Positions 11,293-21,150 of a stretch of 64,000 nucleotides of DNA are shown in pieces. Made by a program: the position numbers and the translations under genes. Position 1 is the stretch's first letter, and each line of letters starts with the position of its first letter. Origin of the DNA: Kingdonia uniflora (lineage: Eukaryota; Streptophyta; Magnoliopsida; Ranunculales; Circaeasteraceae); contig JACGCM010001897.1 of NCBI GenBank assembly GCA_014058105.1, positions 463,984 to 527,983 on the forward strand. Reading direction: 5' to 3'. The notes under the pieces are model-generated. The model did not search any database. It was given only the letters and a program-made list of their open reading frames with translations, and had not been told where the DNA came from.

Positions 11293-11935
11293 TGTAATGG
11301 CCTAATTCTGGGAGCTCAAAATGGTCTGGAATTAGTCCTTACACTAATGTACCTATGACAAAAATCTAACAGATAAGAAATGATACAAGTGTTTTGTGTG
11401 GAAAACCTGTAAATAGGTAAAAAAAACACGACCTCGTGTTGAAGGTTTTTGTAATAGTGATGTTTATTGCTTGAGGCTGATGATATCTTATTACAAGATA
11501 TTTCTAGACTTAGAAATGATTGATCTTGTGAATAAGAATTTTGGAGCTTTGAGAATCTTATAAAATATATCTTTCTTGGCAATTTCTCTTGTTATTTTCA
11601 GGTCCCTTCTAGAATTTTTCTTTATATAGGCCTCTTTCGTAGCTCTTCTTCGTGCTGAAGCACGTTCTTCGAACAATGTGGTTAGTGGTTGGTCGACTAA
11701 GTAACTGCTGAGTTCTTGAGAGGCAAGTGGCTTTGACTTGTTCAGGTTTTTTGGTTTGAGCTCGACTCACATTTCTTACCAATTCGTGAAGTATGTGGCG
11801 ATGCGATTGGAGAAGTCATGTGAAGAATGCGTGAGTCTGACATGGAGGCAATTTGAACTAGCGATAACTCGATTTAAGGAGAGATCGAGGGATATGCCCT
11901 TGCCGATATAACTTCCCAAACTTTCAAATTTGCTA
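11293..11935 (-). repeat. 5' LTR of the Tat gypsy element (outer border approximate)
   Basis: On the minus strand the LTR ends ...CCATTACA at 11293, directly followed by the PBS. A TATA box (CCTATATAAAG on the minus strand, about 11622-11632) lies in the right place to drive gag-pol. The outer end should begin TG on the minus strand; TGTAGCAAATT near 11935 fits best because TGTA mirrors the terminal TACA, but there is no second LTR or target duplication to confirm it. Confidence 0.55.
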
Positions 11936-14900
11936 CATCGAGAGAATATGGATGTTTTTCTAATATGGAATGCGTTATGGCATGATCCTTTTTATCACTA
12001 AAAATTGGAAGATAGAAAACATTTAGAAAATGTAATTGAAGTTGCAATAAGTACCTAGAAATGATATTATTCACACATAAGAGTAATTAAGAGAAATTAA
12101 TAAATAATAATACACGCCTTCCACATCCAACAAAACAACATAATTTGTAAATCCAAAGATTTCTAGATTTCCATAAACCGTGCATGCATGTTTCTCTAAC
12201 CTCCTCAAATAAAACTCGTAAATCTGAAAGTTTTATCATCACGTGAAGAACTTATTATGTGAAAGTTTCAAGTATTGAGTAATTCTAAATACTATCCTAG
12301 ATATTAGTAACTCTATTACCTCATCCAAAGTGACATTAAAGCAGAAATAAGGGGTTAAGATTGTTTGACCTCCATGATACAAATATTCTATCACAACCAA
12401 GATATGAACATGCATGTATTCAAATTCCCCAACAATAAATTAGGCTAACCCAAATACTATCTAAAAATGAAATGCAAAATTTATCCAAAACATCACTAAT
12501 AAATTGAAGTTTCATAAAATTATGCTCAACCCAACAACACAACCTAAAGTTAGACATAGCCAAACGCAATCAAACAAAAGCTACAATATGCGCAATTGGT
12601 ACTCTAGAGTCGATGAATGTTCAATAAAGTGTGATAGGGAAGAATTAGATGATTTAGAAAGCACAGTACAGACTAACATAGAAACTTTAAAGGAAACTAT
12701 TCTGATCTTAGCATAATTCAATGGTGTTGACGCTGGGATATTTTACAGTCCTCCAAGAAACATTATAAAAATCATTTTTAGTCCTTATTTCAAGTACTCA
12801 CTGACAACAATCTACTGCACCCCAACACTTTTATCCCCAATGTGGTGTTGCCATATAATCCTAAGGCAGAGTTATGTAAGCACACTAAGCGAGGCACGTC
12901 GTATTGGAATGGAAATAAGTATTATTTTGCACATAGCCAAAATAAAGCGAGGAATGCAAAAAAGAGAAGGTAAAATTTGTCCTACCCAGTATCTATGGCA
13001 TCAATTGGCCCTTAATTCTCTCTATCAATGTGTAAAGCTGATTACAACTGAGGATGATAACTAACGATTCTAAATAAAGTTGTACAGCTAAAAAATTTGT
13101 AAAGCTAAATAAATTTGCTTTTGCTACCTGTGCACTAGTTATAACTAATGATTTCCAATACTTATGTTCATGTACTCCTTGAATTGAATTGCCCATTTAC
13201 ATTCTACACGACTAAGAGTTACTCCCCTCTGTAAATTGTAAGCCTGCCCACATCTAAGTTAACTATTAACAAAAACTTCTACAGAAACCCATAGCAATTC
13301 AATGTTTTTAGTATATGCCTACATCTTTCATAATGGTTGATGCATTAATTTAAAGAGTTAGGACAGGTCAATAACATAATACATATAAGATTCTAGCGTG
13401 ACCAATATTTGAGCCACAACTGCTCTATTAAAATTATTATACATTCGTAATTAATGATTCATGACATAGATATTGGATAGCCATTAAAGGATCGGTATCA
13501 TAAAGAAAAAAATCTTAGTGGATTTGAACCACTGCCTCTTAAGATCACTCAAGCGCTCTACCAATTGAGCCAAAGATGTCTTCGAGAAATGTTAATGATA
13601 AAAGTATGCAGATTTTCATTTGATATATCACGAGCATAATTTATTGATAAAAGCATAAATTTTTAGTTGCCTGTAAATAAGTGCATAATTTACTTAAGTA
13701 TATAGATTGCATTGATTATAATATGAATTGATGAAATTGTGTACACAAATCATAACTAATCATCGATATCATCCCAAATAGGAAATACTAAATTTTATAT
13801 GTATAATCAATACATATAATCAAATTGAATAAGTCAAAGGAAATCAAGGAGTAGCAGACTCCAATAACATAAATCAATACCTCATCACAGATGCCAGCGT
13901 TCCTATCCATGTCATAGCAGACGCATTAATAGTTATGGAGAAAAAAATATTCTTAAAACAATAGTACATTATGTAAATAAGAGTTTAGCTCACAACAAAA
14001 TCTAATTGTTGGACCCATGAAAAACATATTTGAAGTTCTGACCAAAACCCCATTTTCATCAGAGAGAGAAACTTTGTTGAAACCAAACCTATTATCAAAA
14101 TCATCACAATAAACTTAACCGAAATCAAACGTCATTATGCAGCTAGTAACCAAGCCCTAAATCACACCAATAGAAGAAGCCCTAAATCAAAGCATTCTAA
14201 GAAACCATCCAATTTACTTATAAATGCAATGTGGTTGCTAACCTCAGATGCATCAAGTTCAGGACCTCAGTTAAATACTGCATAAGTGCACATCTAAAAA
14301 ACTTCAGCAGTACTGTTACTGGTGGGGAGCCTTTGGCATTTCTCTACATTTTATGCGGGGAACCATCCAGAATTTCCTCAGTATTCTCCTTCTGCTCATC
14401 CAGATTGAGCTACCTAAGAAAACATAAGCAAATTGAACATGTTGGTATGCCAATTTTCAAAAGAAGCTATAATACATGAGAAATAACATAATCTCAAATC
14501 TAGAAATTGCTACAATACATGAGAAATAACATAACAGTACACTCCATTCATCAGTAAATTCGAAAACAATAGAAAATGCAACTTTAGCATAAATGTACAT
14601 TTTGAAAATTTGAACTTGGAGGAAACACATAACCAAATGAATAAAGCAATTGAGCCACATATTCTAAAACACTATGTTAAAGCAAATATCTTAAACTTTT
14701 CACACAAACAAGAACTCCAGAAGTAGGCAAACACTATCTTCCTCATTTATTGGTATTTTCAAATTATCAAGCGTAGTTCTTTTCATAATCCAATTTTACT
14801 ATATGCTCTTATTCTCCACGACTCGCCTACTCAAAGTGGTGAACATGGAACATAAACATGAGTTCGAAGTATCTCAATCTTGATTCACATCCCATAAAAA

Positions 14901-15740
14901 CTATGAACAAATTTCATAACCTTCTCTAACGAAATAATACTAAGGGGATTGAAACATCTGATTGGACGCCCAATTTTTTACTTGTGCTGACATTGCTTAC
15001 CAAATCAAAGTTATTTTTATCAGTTAATGACTTGGTGTAATTACATCATCTTTGGAAAATGCCAAGCACCCTTTATGATTTATGACTGAAAAACATAATG
15101 TGTTTATTAAGAAAACTGTTACGCAAATAATCACAATCCAACTAACATGTACTTACCTCAGGAACATGTTTTTCCCCTTTCTGTTAGCTTCATTTCTGTT
15201 GTGATTGTCTTCAGTGTCGACATCGAGTTAGCCATGAAAGAAACTTACTGCAAATTCAATAAAACATCCATTATCAAGAGTATAAAGAATAAATCAAGTA
15301 GCTTATTTTAAAACATCAAGAAGAAATCAAGTAGCCTTATTCCTCGTCGTTGTTTCTATTCTTGAATTTTGTTTGAACTTCAACCTTGATATCCTCTTTG
15401 TAGATAAACACCACATTTATAAATAAATACCATAAAGAATAAATCTAGGGTTTACAAACCCAAATTATGAGAACCCAAATGCATACATCATTTGCAGACC
15501 ATTGCAATCTAGGGCTATGGAGATGGACATAGTTGAAATCGAATATTTCTTAAACCAATTGTTGCTGAGATTGACATGAAACCCAAGATAAACTCTTGCA
15601 CTCTTGAATAAAAAAAATTTATCAAGGAAACCCTAAAATTTCATATCTAAATTGGTGATTGAAACCATAGATGACTGAGATCAAAACTCAAATCAGACCT
15701 TGAGATCAAAAATATGGATTGAAGAGCTCTAAATTAAGTT
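11936..15740 (-). other. Body of Hel-5 or older host DNA; no gene recognised apart from a tRNA-like sequence
   Basis: AT-rich sequence with short unsupported open stretches on both strands. It probably belongs to the Helitron whose 5' terminus is at 16022, but no Helitron 3' end was found in it; the gypsy element may have inserted into that Helitron and its 3' end may be left of the window. A minus-strand stretch near 14.42-14.30 kb (DEQKENTEEILDGSPHKM) could be a captured exon, but it stops quickly and I do not recognise it. Confidence 0.3.
13510..13579 (-). tRNA. tRNA-like gene, probably a pseudogene
   Basis: The minus strand has a near-complete cloverleaf. The acceptor arm ACATCTT/AAGATTT has one mismatch. 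An A box lies around TGGCTCAATTGGTAGAGC, the D stem is GCTC/GAGC, the anticodon stem CTTGA/TTAAG has a G-T pair, and the T arm is AGTGG-TTCAAAT-CCACT with a perfect B box. The anticodon loop (GTGATC) has only 6 nucleotides, so the identity cannot be read and the gene is probably dead or a tRNA-derived SINE head. A run of T residues follows on the minus strand, as for Pol III termination. No CCA is encoded, as usual for nuclear tRNA genes. Confidence 0.45.
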
Positions 15741-16022
15741 GTTGGGAGAGAGAGAGACGGCTTTGGAAGAGAGAGACGTGATGGGAGAAAGAGAGTCAGG
15801 TTAGGTGTTGTGAGATAGAGATGCACTAAGACTAAAGTACCCTTTTTATGTGTTTTGTATAATGTACCCTTGTGTTACCAAAATTTAAATTGATCTCGGG
15901 CCGTCGATCATGCTTTTCCAACAAATCTCAATTAAATAACATTAAATCCTAGCCCCTCTTTATCTTTGAGACAATGGCAAACTTGTCTATACGAAAAATA
16001 TCATTGTGTAATGTAATATAAA
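15741..16022 (-). mobile_element. Helitron Hel-5, 5' terminal part
   Basis: The minus strand from 16022 reads TTTATATTACATTACACAAT, matching the 5' terminus of Hel-1 (TCTCTATTACATTATACAAT) with the canonical TC changed to TT. Family sequence follows: ACAAG...CCATTGTCTCAAAGATAAAGAGG, then the AACAAATCTC-type block, then a pyrimidine-rich tract on the minus strand (15815-15745) like those in Hel-1, Hel-2 and Hel-7. The upstream neighbour on the same strand is the 3' end of Hel-4, which touches this terminus directly at 16023/16022. The remaining body and the 3' end are not resolved. Confidence 0.6.
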
Positions 16023-16263
16023 TTAGGTTATGAACCCATACTACACACGAATGTTTATTATCATAATGGAAAATAAATGTGTATCTAGAAAATTAGTTTT
16101 AGGTATCCCCTTACCAAAATGTAGGCCATGAATTCGTTTTATTACACACCATATAGTTACTAACAAGTGTAGTTAATATGCTTAAGGCTCTAGTTTAGGA
16201 ATATACTAACATATCGATGTTATTAGATTCTTGAATAACTTAATAATATTAGATAATCTGGGT

Positions 16264-16333
16264 AGGGTTAAACCACAAACTCTTGTAATATGTGATATAA
16301 TTTCAAGCACCCTATCATTTGAGCTAAAGATCA
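16264..16333 (-). repeat. tRNA-like / SINE-head-like sequence
   Basis: The minus strand reads TTTAGCTCAAATGATAGGGT, an A-box-like string, and about 45 nt later GTGGTTTAACCC, a weak B-box-like string. Spacing fits a tRNA-derived SINE head. No A-tail or target duplication was found, so this is a weak call. Confidence 0.25.
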
Positions 16334-16502
16334 ATATGTATTAACGTTGTAGTGATATTTAGATATGTTTGAGGGTGTTAACTAATAAGGACAATCATCA
16401 AAGAGTTACAAATCCATGAAATAGATGACCAAGAACTAATTTTAATCTAGTTGCAACTTATTTTGTAGAAGCTTGAGTTAAATATGTATAACCTCATAAT
16501 AG

Positions 16503-16530
16503 ATAGTTGTACCCGTGGCTTTCCACGATC
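16503..16530 (-). repeat. Degenerate Helitron 3' terminus
   Basis: On the minus strand CGTGGAAAGCCACGGGTAC is followed by AACTAT. It matches the Hel-1 terminus (CCGTGGCGAGCCACGG then GTAGTACTAG), with the hairpin largely kept and CTAG changed to CTAT. No 5' partner was found, so it may be the remains of another Helitron nested in Hel-4. Confidence 0.4.
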
Positions 16531-16561
16531 AACGATGTTACTTACCATACGCTGCATGATC

Positions 16562-16642
16562 TTAGGGTCTGAACCGCCATCACATGATATTATTGGAATT
16601 TTATTTCCAACCCCAAGCGCTCAACCATTTGAGCTAATTATC
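16562..16642 (-). repeat. tRNA-derived SINE-like sequence
   Basis: The minus strand carries TTAGCTCAAATGGTTGAGCG (A box) and, further on, GGCGGTTCAGACCC (B box) with tRNA-like spacing. The anticodon arm is longer than in a tRNA and not foldable. It is 60 bp from the decayed Helitron end at 16503. It could be a SINE head or a decayed tRNA gene. Confidence 0.35.
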
Positions 16643-16944
16643 AAATATTGTTTAGATAACAACCAAATGCTAAAAATCCAATATGCAAAAATGTGAAATA
16701 CAAAAAATAGAAAATTTAACTATCTTCCCCATAGCCTACAAATAACTAAAATTAATGCAAATATGACTCAATGAAACCCCCAAAAGAGGCATATGCGTGA
16801 CATAAACTAAAGAAATCTAGTTTATCCAAAATATGATGGAAGAATTATAATTAGAGATTCCAAAAATTTAAGCACGTTTGTTAAGAAATTGAATTTAGTG
16901 TTTTATCTTAGCGATTTATTGAGAAGAAATTTAATGAGCAATAG

Positions 16945-17285
16945 TGACATAAAATCAAGTCGCGGAAGCAGAAGCTTGATGATTACAAAAGCCTAATTGA
17001 AATTAAGGTTTTCTCTACTAAACACAAAACTCAATAAAAACTAAATTAGAGCTAAACCTGAAGTTTTATTTAATAACAACTGGGAAATAAAGTTACACCA
17101 CCCTCTCCTTATATAGGCCTCAATCCTAATCCTCCTACAATAGCAAGTCCCCTACCTCTCCAAATTAAAATCTAATTAGACTTTGAAATAAAAGCAACTC
17201 CAATAGTTAAGCCCCTAATCTAATAAGCTAAAATAAAAAGGACCGTCAACGAGTAGACGACGTGCATTAAGAGTTGTCCACATCA
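16945..17285 (-). repeat. 3' LTR of the non-autonomous element
   Basis: Terminal TGATGT on the minus strand, with the inner TATA box CCTATATAAGG (about 17112-17122) also present in the partner LTR. The outer end has decayed (ATGTCA instead of ACATCA). Confidence 0.9.
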
Positions 17286-18505
17286 AACCCTCCGTCTTCA
17301 GAAGATTTTGACCACAAAATTGGTAAGTTTTTAAAACATCATAGAACTTAAAACTGTATGATATGGCATACCCGTATTTAAACCTCAGATTCTGCCAGGG
17401 AATTTTTCGTAACCCAAGGTTGTACCCCAAATGCGGGGATACAATGTCTTCACCAGCATCCCTAAGTTGACCGACTTCCAGAACATAATAGAGCACTGTG
17501 ATCCATTTCACAAGACTCGTGAGGAAACCGTCCTGAACGGATCAACAAGCGGGGGTCTAACATTTGCACGGGAATCAAATAAATGCTCACTAAATATGCT
17601 ATCGTCACTCGAAACACAGCCATTGACATTTGAAGGCTTCTCACAAAAGCGTTGTCGTGCCAAACTAGTGTTAGGTAACATACCCCTTGTAAAACTGGAT
17701 GTTGGGATGAGTGGTGGCATTGGATATTGTTAGCCACCCAAGTCCTCGGTCATTTGCATGATTAAAAGGCACGGTAAACATGTCCTCGAATCATCCAACT
17801 ATTGTGGTGTAGGTCCATTGTGAACCAGCCCACTTAAGTCATAGATCTGATTATCGATATAGAGCTGCTAGAGTGCCCACCACATTTGGTCTATATCGTC
17901 TAAGTCACGGTGAACAAATTGTTAGTTTGGGTTGAGTCCACCCCATTAAATTTTTGAGCTCTAGGCTGGGTTCCCTAGACCCAAATGAGGCTTGGTCGGC
18001 TTCTAATTCAGGCTGGGCACAAAAATCTTATACACTGTTGGAGTACTTGAGTTGGGATGGGTTTATAAGATGTAAGGTGGCCCTGGTTGTATGGGATCAC
18101 TCTCTCTTCCTTCCCCCTCATGAACACATCTATGGGACTTGATTTCAATTTTATTTTGGGTGGGAAAACCTATACCCAATTCTTCAAAGGTCCCTGCCCT
18201 GAGTCGAATGGCATCACCTACCCTTCTTATACTTTTTTTTCCATGACTAACACCTCCCATTTTTTTATGTCAACCTAGAAATTCAAATCAGGAAAACGAT
18301 TAGGAAAAGACGCGGTGAACCATTGCTCATTGTGATCGTCCTCTTCTGGATATTTTGAGATGATGGCCATGGTTATCGAAGATATAATTGGCAGGGTTGG
18401 ATTGGGTAGGATCGCCCAGTTTAGGTTGTCCTCTTGCGAGTTGACGGCCTGGACTAGGTTGATACTCTGGCATGGGTCTGGCTCAGGCTTAGATTTTGGC
18501 CTGGG

Positions 18506-19099
18506 TTAGATCCTTAGTGACTTGTAACCCACGTGCCACCCATATTTGGCTTCTTCTCGCCCATGACTCTGTAAACTGCCGGTGCTTGTGCCGATAATCC
18601 CCAATGATCCGACTACAATCTCACCCCCAAAACACTTTAGCAAGCCCCCTTTGGCTCTGTCAATCACTCTGTTCGAGGCTACAACATTGGCCGCTTCTAA
18701 GTCTTGGGCAAAAACCTTAGAATTAACCTTTTGTGAATCTGTATTTGTGATGACGACGGTTGTAATGACTATCAAAACCCTGGGATCGCTGGTTATCATA
18801 TTAACAATAACCTTGCCTTCATCGGTGCCACTCGTGGCCCCGATTATGGGGATCTCCATCATTTCTCCCAATTCGGCATGTGGGTTTTTCTTGTTCGTGT
18901 TATCCATCATGGTTTTGGTACTCCCAACTTGGGGGTTACTCTCCAATACACCTAGAGGAGAGGGTTGAGGAAGGGGTAGTTGTAACGTGTCAGAACTCAC
19001 GGTGACGTTAACAAACTCGTCAAGCTGATTCTTAAGTATCGCGATTACTTGCGCGATATTCTTGGCATCCTTTTACGCCGCAGCTCTTATACGAGACAT
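18506..19099 (-). pseudogene. Internal ORF of the non-autonomous LTR element, unknown product
   Basis: Starting just inside the 5' LTR, an ATG at 19099 gives MSRIRAAA, a stop, then KDAKNIAQVIAILKNQLDEF. The frame then stays open to 18506 (164 codons). The N-terminal part looks helical; the rest is rich in Ser, Thr, Val and Gly, without zinc knuckle, protease or RT motifs. Its position matches gag of an LTR element, and non-autonomous elements often keep only such a frame. I do not recognise the protein. The opposite strand is also open for 128 codons, so part of the openness may be compositional. Confidence 0.35.
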
Positions 19100-19180
19100 C
19101 GTAAATATCGATAACATAACTTTTCTCGAAACTCTAAACATCACTATTTTCGTGGAACGAAGCTCGCTCTAATACTAATT

Positions 19181-19520
19181 TGATGTAAAATCAAGTCGTG
19201 GAAGCAGAAACTTGAAGATTACGAAAACCTAATTGAAATTAAGGTTTTCTCTACTAAACACAGAACTCAATAAAAACTAAATTAGGGCTAAACCTGAAGC
19301 TTTATTCAATAACAACTGGGAAATAAAGTTACACCACCCTCTCCTTATATAGACCTCAACTTTAATCCTCCTCCAATAGCATGTCCCCTACCTCTCCAAA
19401 TTAGTATCTAATTAGACTTTGAAATAAAAGCAACTCCAATAGCTAAGCCCCTAATCTAAAAGAAAAAATAAAAAAGACCGTCATCGAGTGGACGACGTGC
19501 ATTAGGAGTTGTCCACATCA
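19181..19520 (-). repeat. 5' LTR of the non-autonomous element
   Basis: Perfect terminal mirror TGATGT...ACATCA. The TATA box (CTATATAAGG on the minus strand, about 19349-19358) is placed to drive the internal ORF. The PBS abuts the end at 19180. Confidence 0.9.
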
Positions 19521-19525
19521 AATAG

Positions 19526-20689
19526 ACACTTAGTATTTCAGCTACATGCAATTACTCTCCCCGAACCCCTTTGAATTGAAAAAGATATGTGAGGCATCAT
19601 CTCAACAAATCTAAAAATATTTTGATTAATTGAGACATTCAAAAGTCACCAACATTTACCTAAATAATAACCGATCAAAATAGGTCATCTCTTTTATGTT
19701 GATAGGAATCACAAATAAATAATGTGAAGTAATACTACTAAATATCCATCCCCTTCAATTTTTATATCCACCACTATCGGTAAACGCATTTAACTAAAGT
19801 TTGTGTCATGTTCATGTTTAGGACAAATATAAGAATTGAAAAGCTGAGAAAGTTCATGTAAAAGAAAGGGGAAGGAAAAGATGAAAAAATATTAATCTCT
19901 AAAGCTAGAGCACTAATTCGGGATACTTAGACTAAGACTAATTGGTTTAGAAAGTTGTGTTAGTAACTACTACCTAATCCAAGTACATGTGAGTCCTATC
20001 AACTTTGTGTTTGTTATGCTAAGAGCTATATAAAGATTTTTTTGCAGGTGGATATGGTTCGGTATTGAGATTTACTTTGGTTATGTAGGGTTAACTTTGC
20101 AAGTTTAATATAAGCTCCCCTTTTATATAGCATCTTGGGAGGGTAGAGGACGACTGAAATTCATGCACAATAATCAAATAGAATTTAAATATAGCCAAGG
20201 AAAAATCACAGAAGGGGCGACATAAATCAGATTATTAGTTTCTTTATCTAGTGATCTATAATGACTCTCCATCATGAAATCTATATTTGTGTGCTATATT
20301 TTAGTGATTAAGAATCACAATTCTCAGTTTCAACTGATCCCATAGAGAAGAAGTTCAACTTGTTGAACTGCTTATACAGAAAGAAGTTAAATCCCTAAAT
20401 TAGAAACATGTAGATAAATTTTAATAACTTACCTGAAATTAAGCTTTGATAATGTTATCATGTTCTTCATATCCTTAAGTTGCAGTAAATTTAGGGGCAT
20501 TCCTGCAATCATAGAAATTATTTTTTTAACAAATCACCAATAATTAACAAATAAATATATGAATTCTATCAATAAAAAGAAAAGGAACAAAGCCCGAATT
20601 CATTTAGAATATCAAAAGAAAAACATAACTACAACCATACCCCTTGCTTTATTTATTGTGGAAAGCTAAATTCAACCATCAGCCCACAT
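19526..20689. other. Hel-4 body, no gene recognised
   Basis: AT-rich sequence with no open reading frame of note on either strand and no motif I can name. The base composition and lack of coding signal resemble the rest of the Helitron interior. Confidence 0.4.
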
Positions 20690-21150
20690 CAATATTTTGG
20701 ATTCAAAAATAACCCAATCATCCAATTGAAAAATGTATTTATTTTAAATTCACCCCTCTCTCCTCCAATAATTTTATTTTATCTCCTTCACCATTAAAAT
20801 TATCCATCAAACCCGTCATTAAAGTATCTCTTTCTTTCTTCAACATCAAGAGTGTAATAAACTTTATTCCCTACTTTCCTACCTTAATCACATATTTCCA
20901 TAGTAATAATAGAATTTTTTATACCGATTTCATGAAGTAGGACTTAAGTTAAAAAAAATTAATGTAACCGTGTTTGTGAAATCCGTAAGATAACTATATT
21001 TACTGTTAAAAGATATGATAAAGATGGGACAATTGAAAATATAGTTTATTTTTTTCTTGATGTTGCGACTGTAAGAGATGCTTCAATGAAGTATTTTAAC
21101 ATAAAACACCCAAATACGTCCCCTAATATGAACTCAAAATATTCTTAACA
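20690..21150. repeat. Fold-back (long inverted repeat) MITE-like element
   Basis: The left arm (20690-20717 and 20813-20885) and the right arm (21026-21145) are imperfect inverted copies. AATATTTTGGATTCAAAAAT on the left matches AATATTTTGAGTTCATATTA on the reverse of the right. A second block, CAACATCAAGAGTGTAATAA on the left, matches CAACATCAAGAAAAAAATAA on the reverse of the right. No target duplication was identified. A sequence similar to the outer arm recurs near 25.88-25.93 kb, suggesting a family. Confidence 0.4.

Larger units (their letters stand above)
1..11935 (-). mobile_element. Decayed Tat-lineage Ty3/gypsy LTR retrotransposon, left end outside window
   Basis: Read on the minus strand the order is LTR and PBS (about 11.9-11.28 kb), gag (about 10.6-9.5 kb), protease (about 9.4-8.9 kb), RT (8.7-7.9 kb), RNase H (7.8-7.4 kb), a second RNase H (7.27-6.98 kb), integrase (6.88-5.6 kb), a tandem array (5.46-4.8 kb) and an antisense ORF on the plus strand (894-4790). 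This order, with two RNase H modules and an antisense ORF between pol and the 3' LTR, is known for the plant Tat clade. Every coding module is broken by stops or frameshifts, so the copy is dead. The 3' LTR is not seen and should lie left of base 1. The right border (about 11935) is uncertain because no partner LTR or target duplication is available. Confidence 0.8.
16945..19520 (-). mobile_element. Non-autonomous LTR retrotransposon with 5-bp TSD AATAG
   Basis: Two LTRs of about 340 bp (16945-17285 and 19181-19520) flank 1.9 kb. Both begin TGATGTGGACAACTC on the minus strand, and the right copy ends in the mirror ACATCA. Host AATAG stands directly outside each end (16940-16944 and 19521-19525). 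Next to the right LTR the minus strand reads TTAGTATTAGAGC, the initiator-tRNA-Met PBS (TGGTATCAGAGC) with two transitions, so transcription runs right to left. A purine-rich stretch (GACGGAGGG) precedes the left LTR as PPT. The interior has no recognisable RT, RNase H or integrase. By hand count the LTRs differ at about 8% of positions, so the insertion is not recent. It lies in Hel-4 and must be younger than it. Confidence 0.9.

Noticed and set aside
18582..18968. Plus-strand 128-codon frame in the LTR element
   Set aside because: The element is transcribed from the minus strand (PBS and TATA), so this is probably the mirror of the internal ORF.
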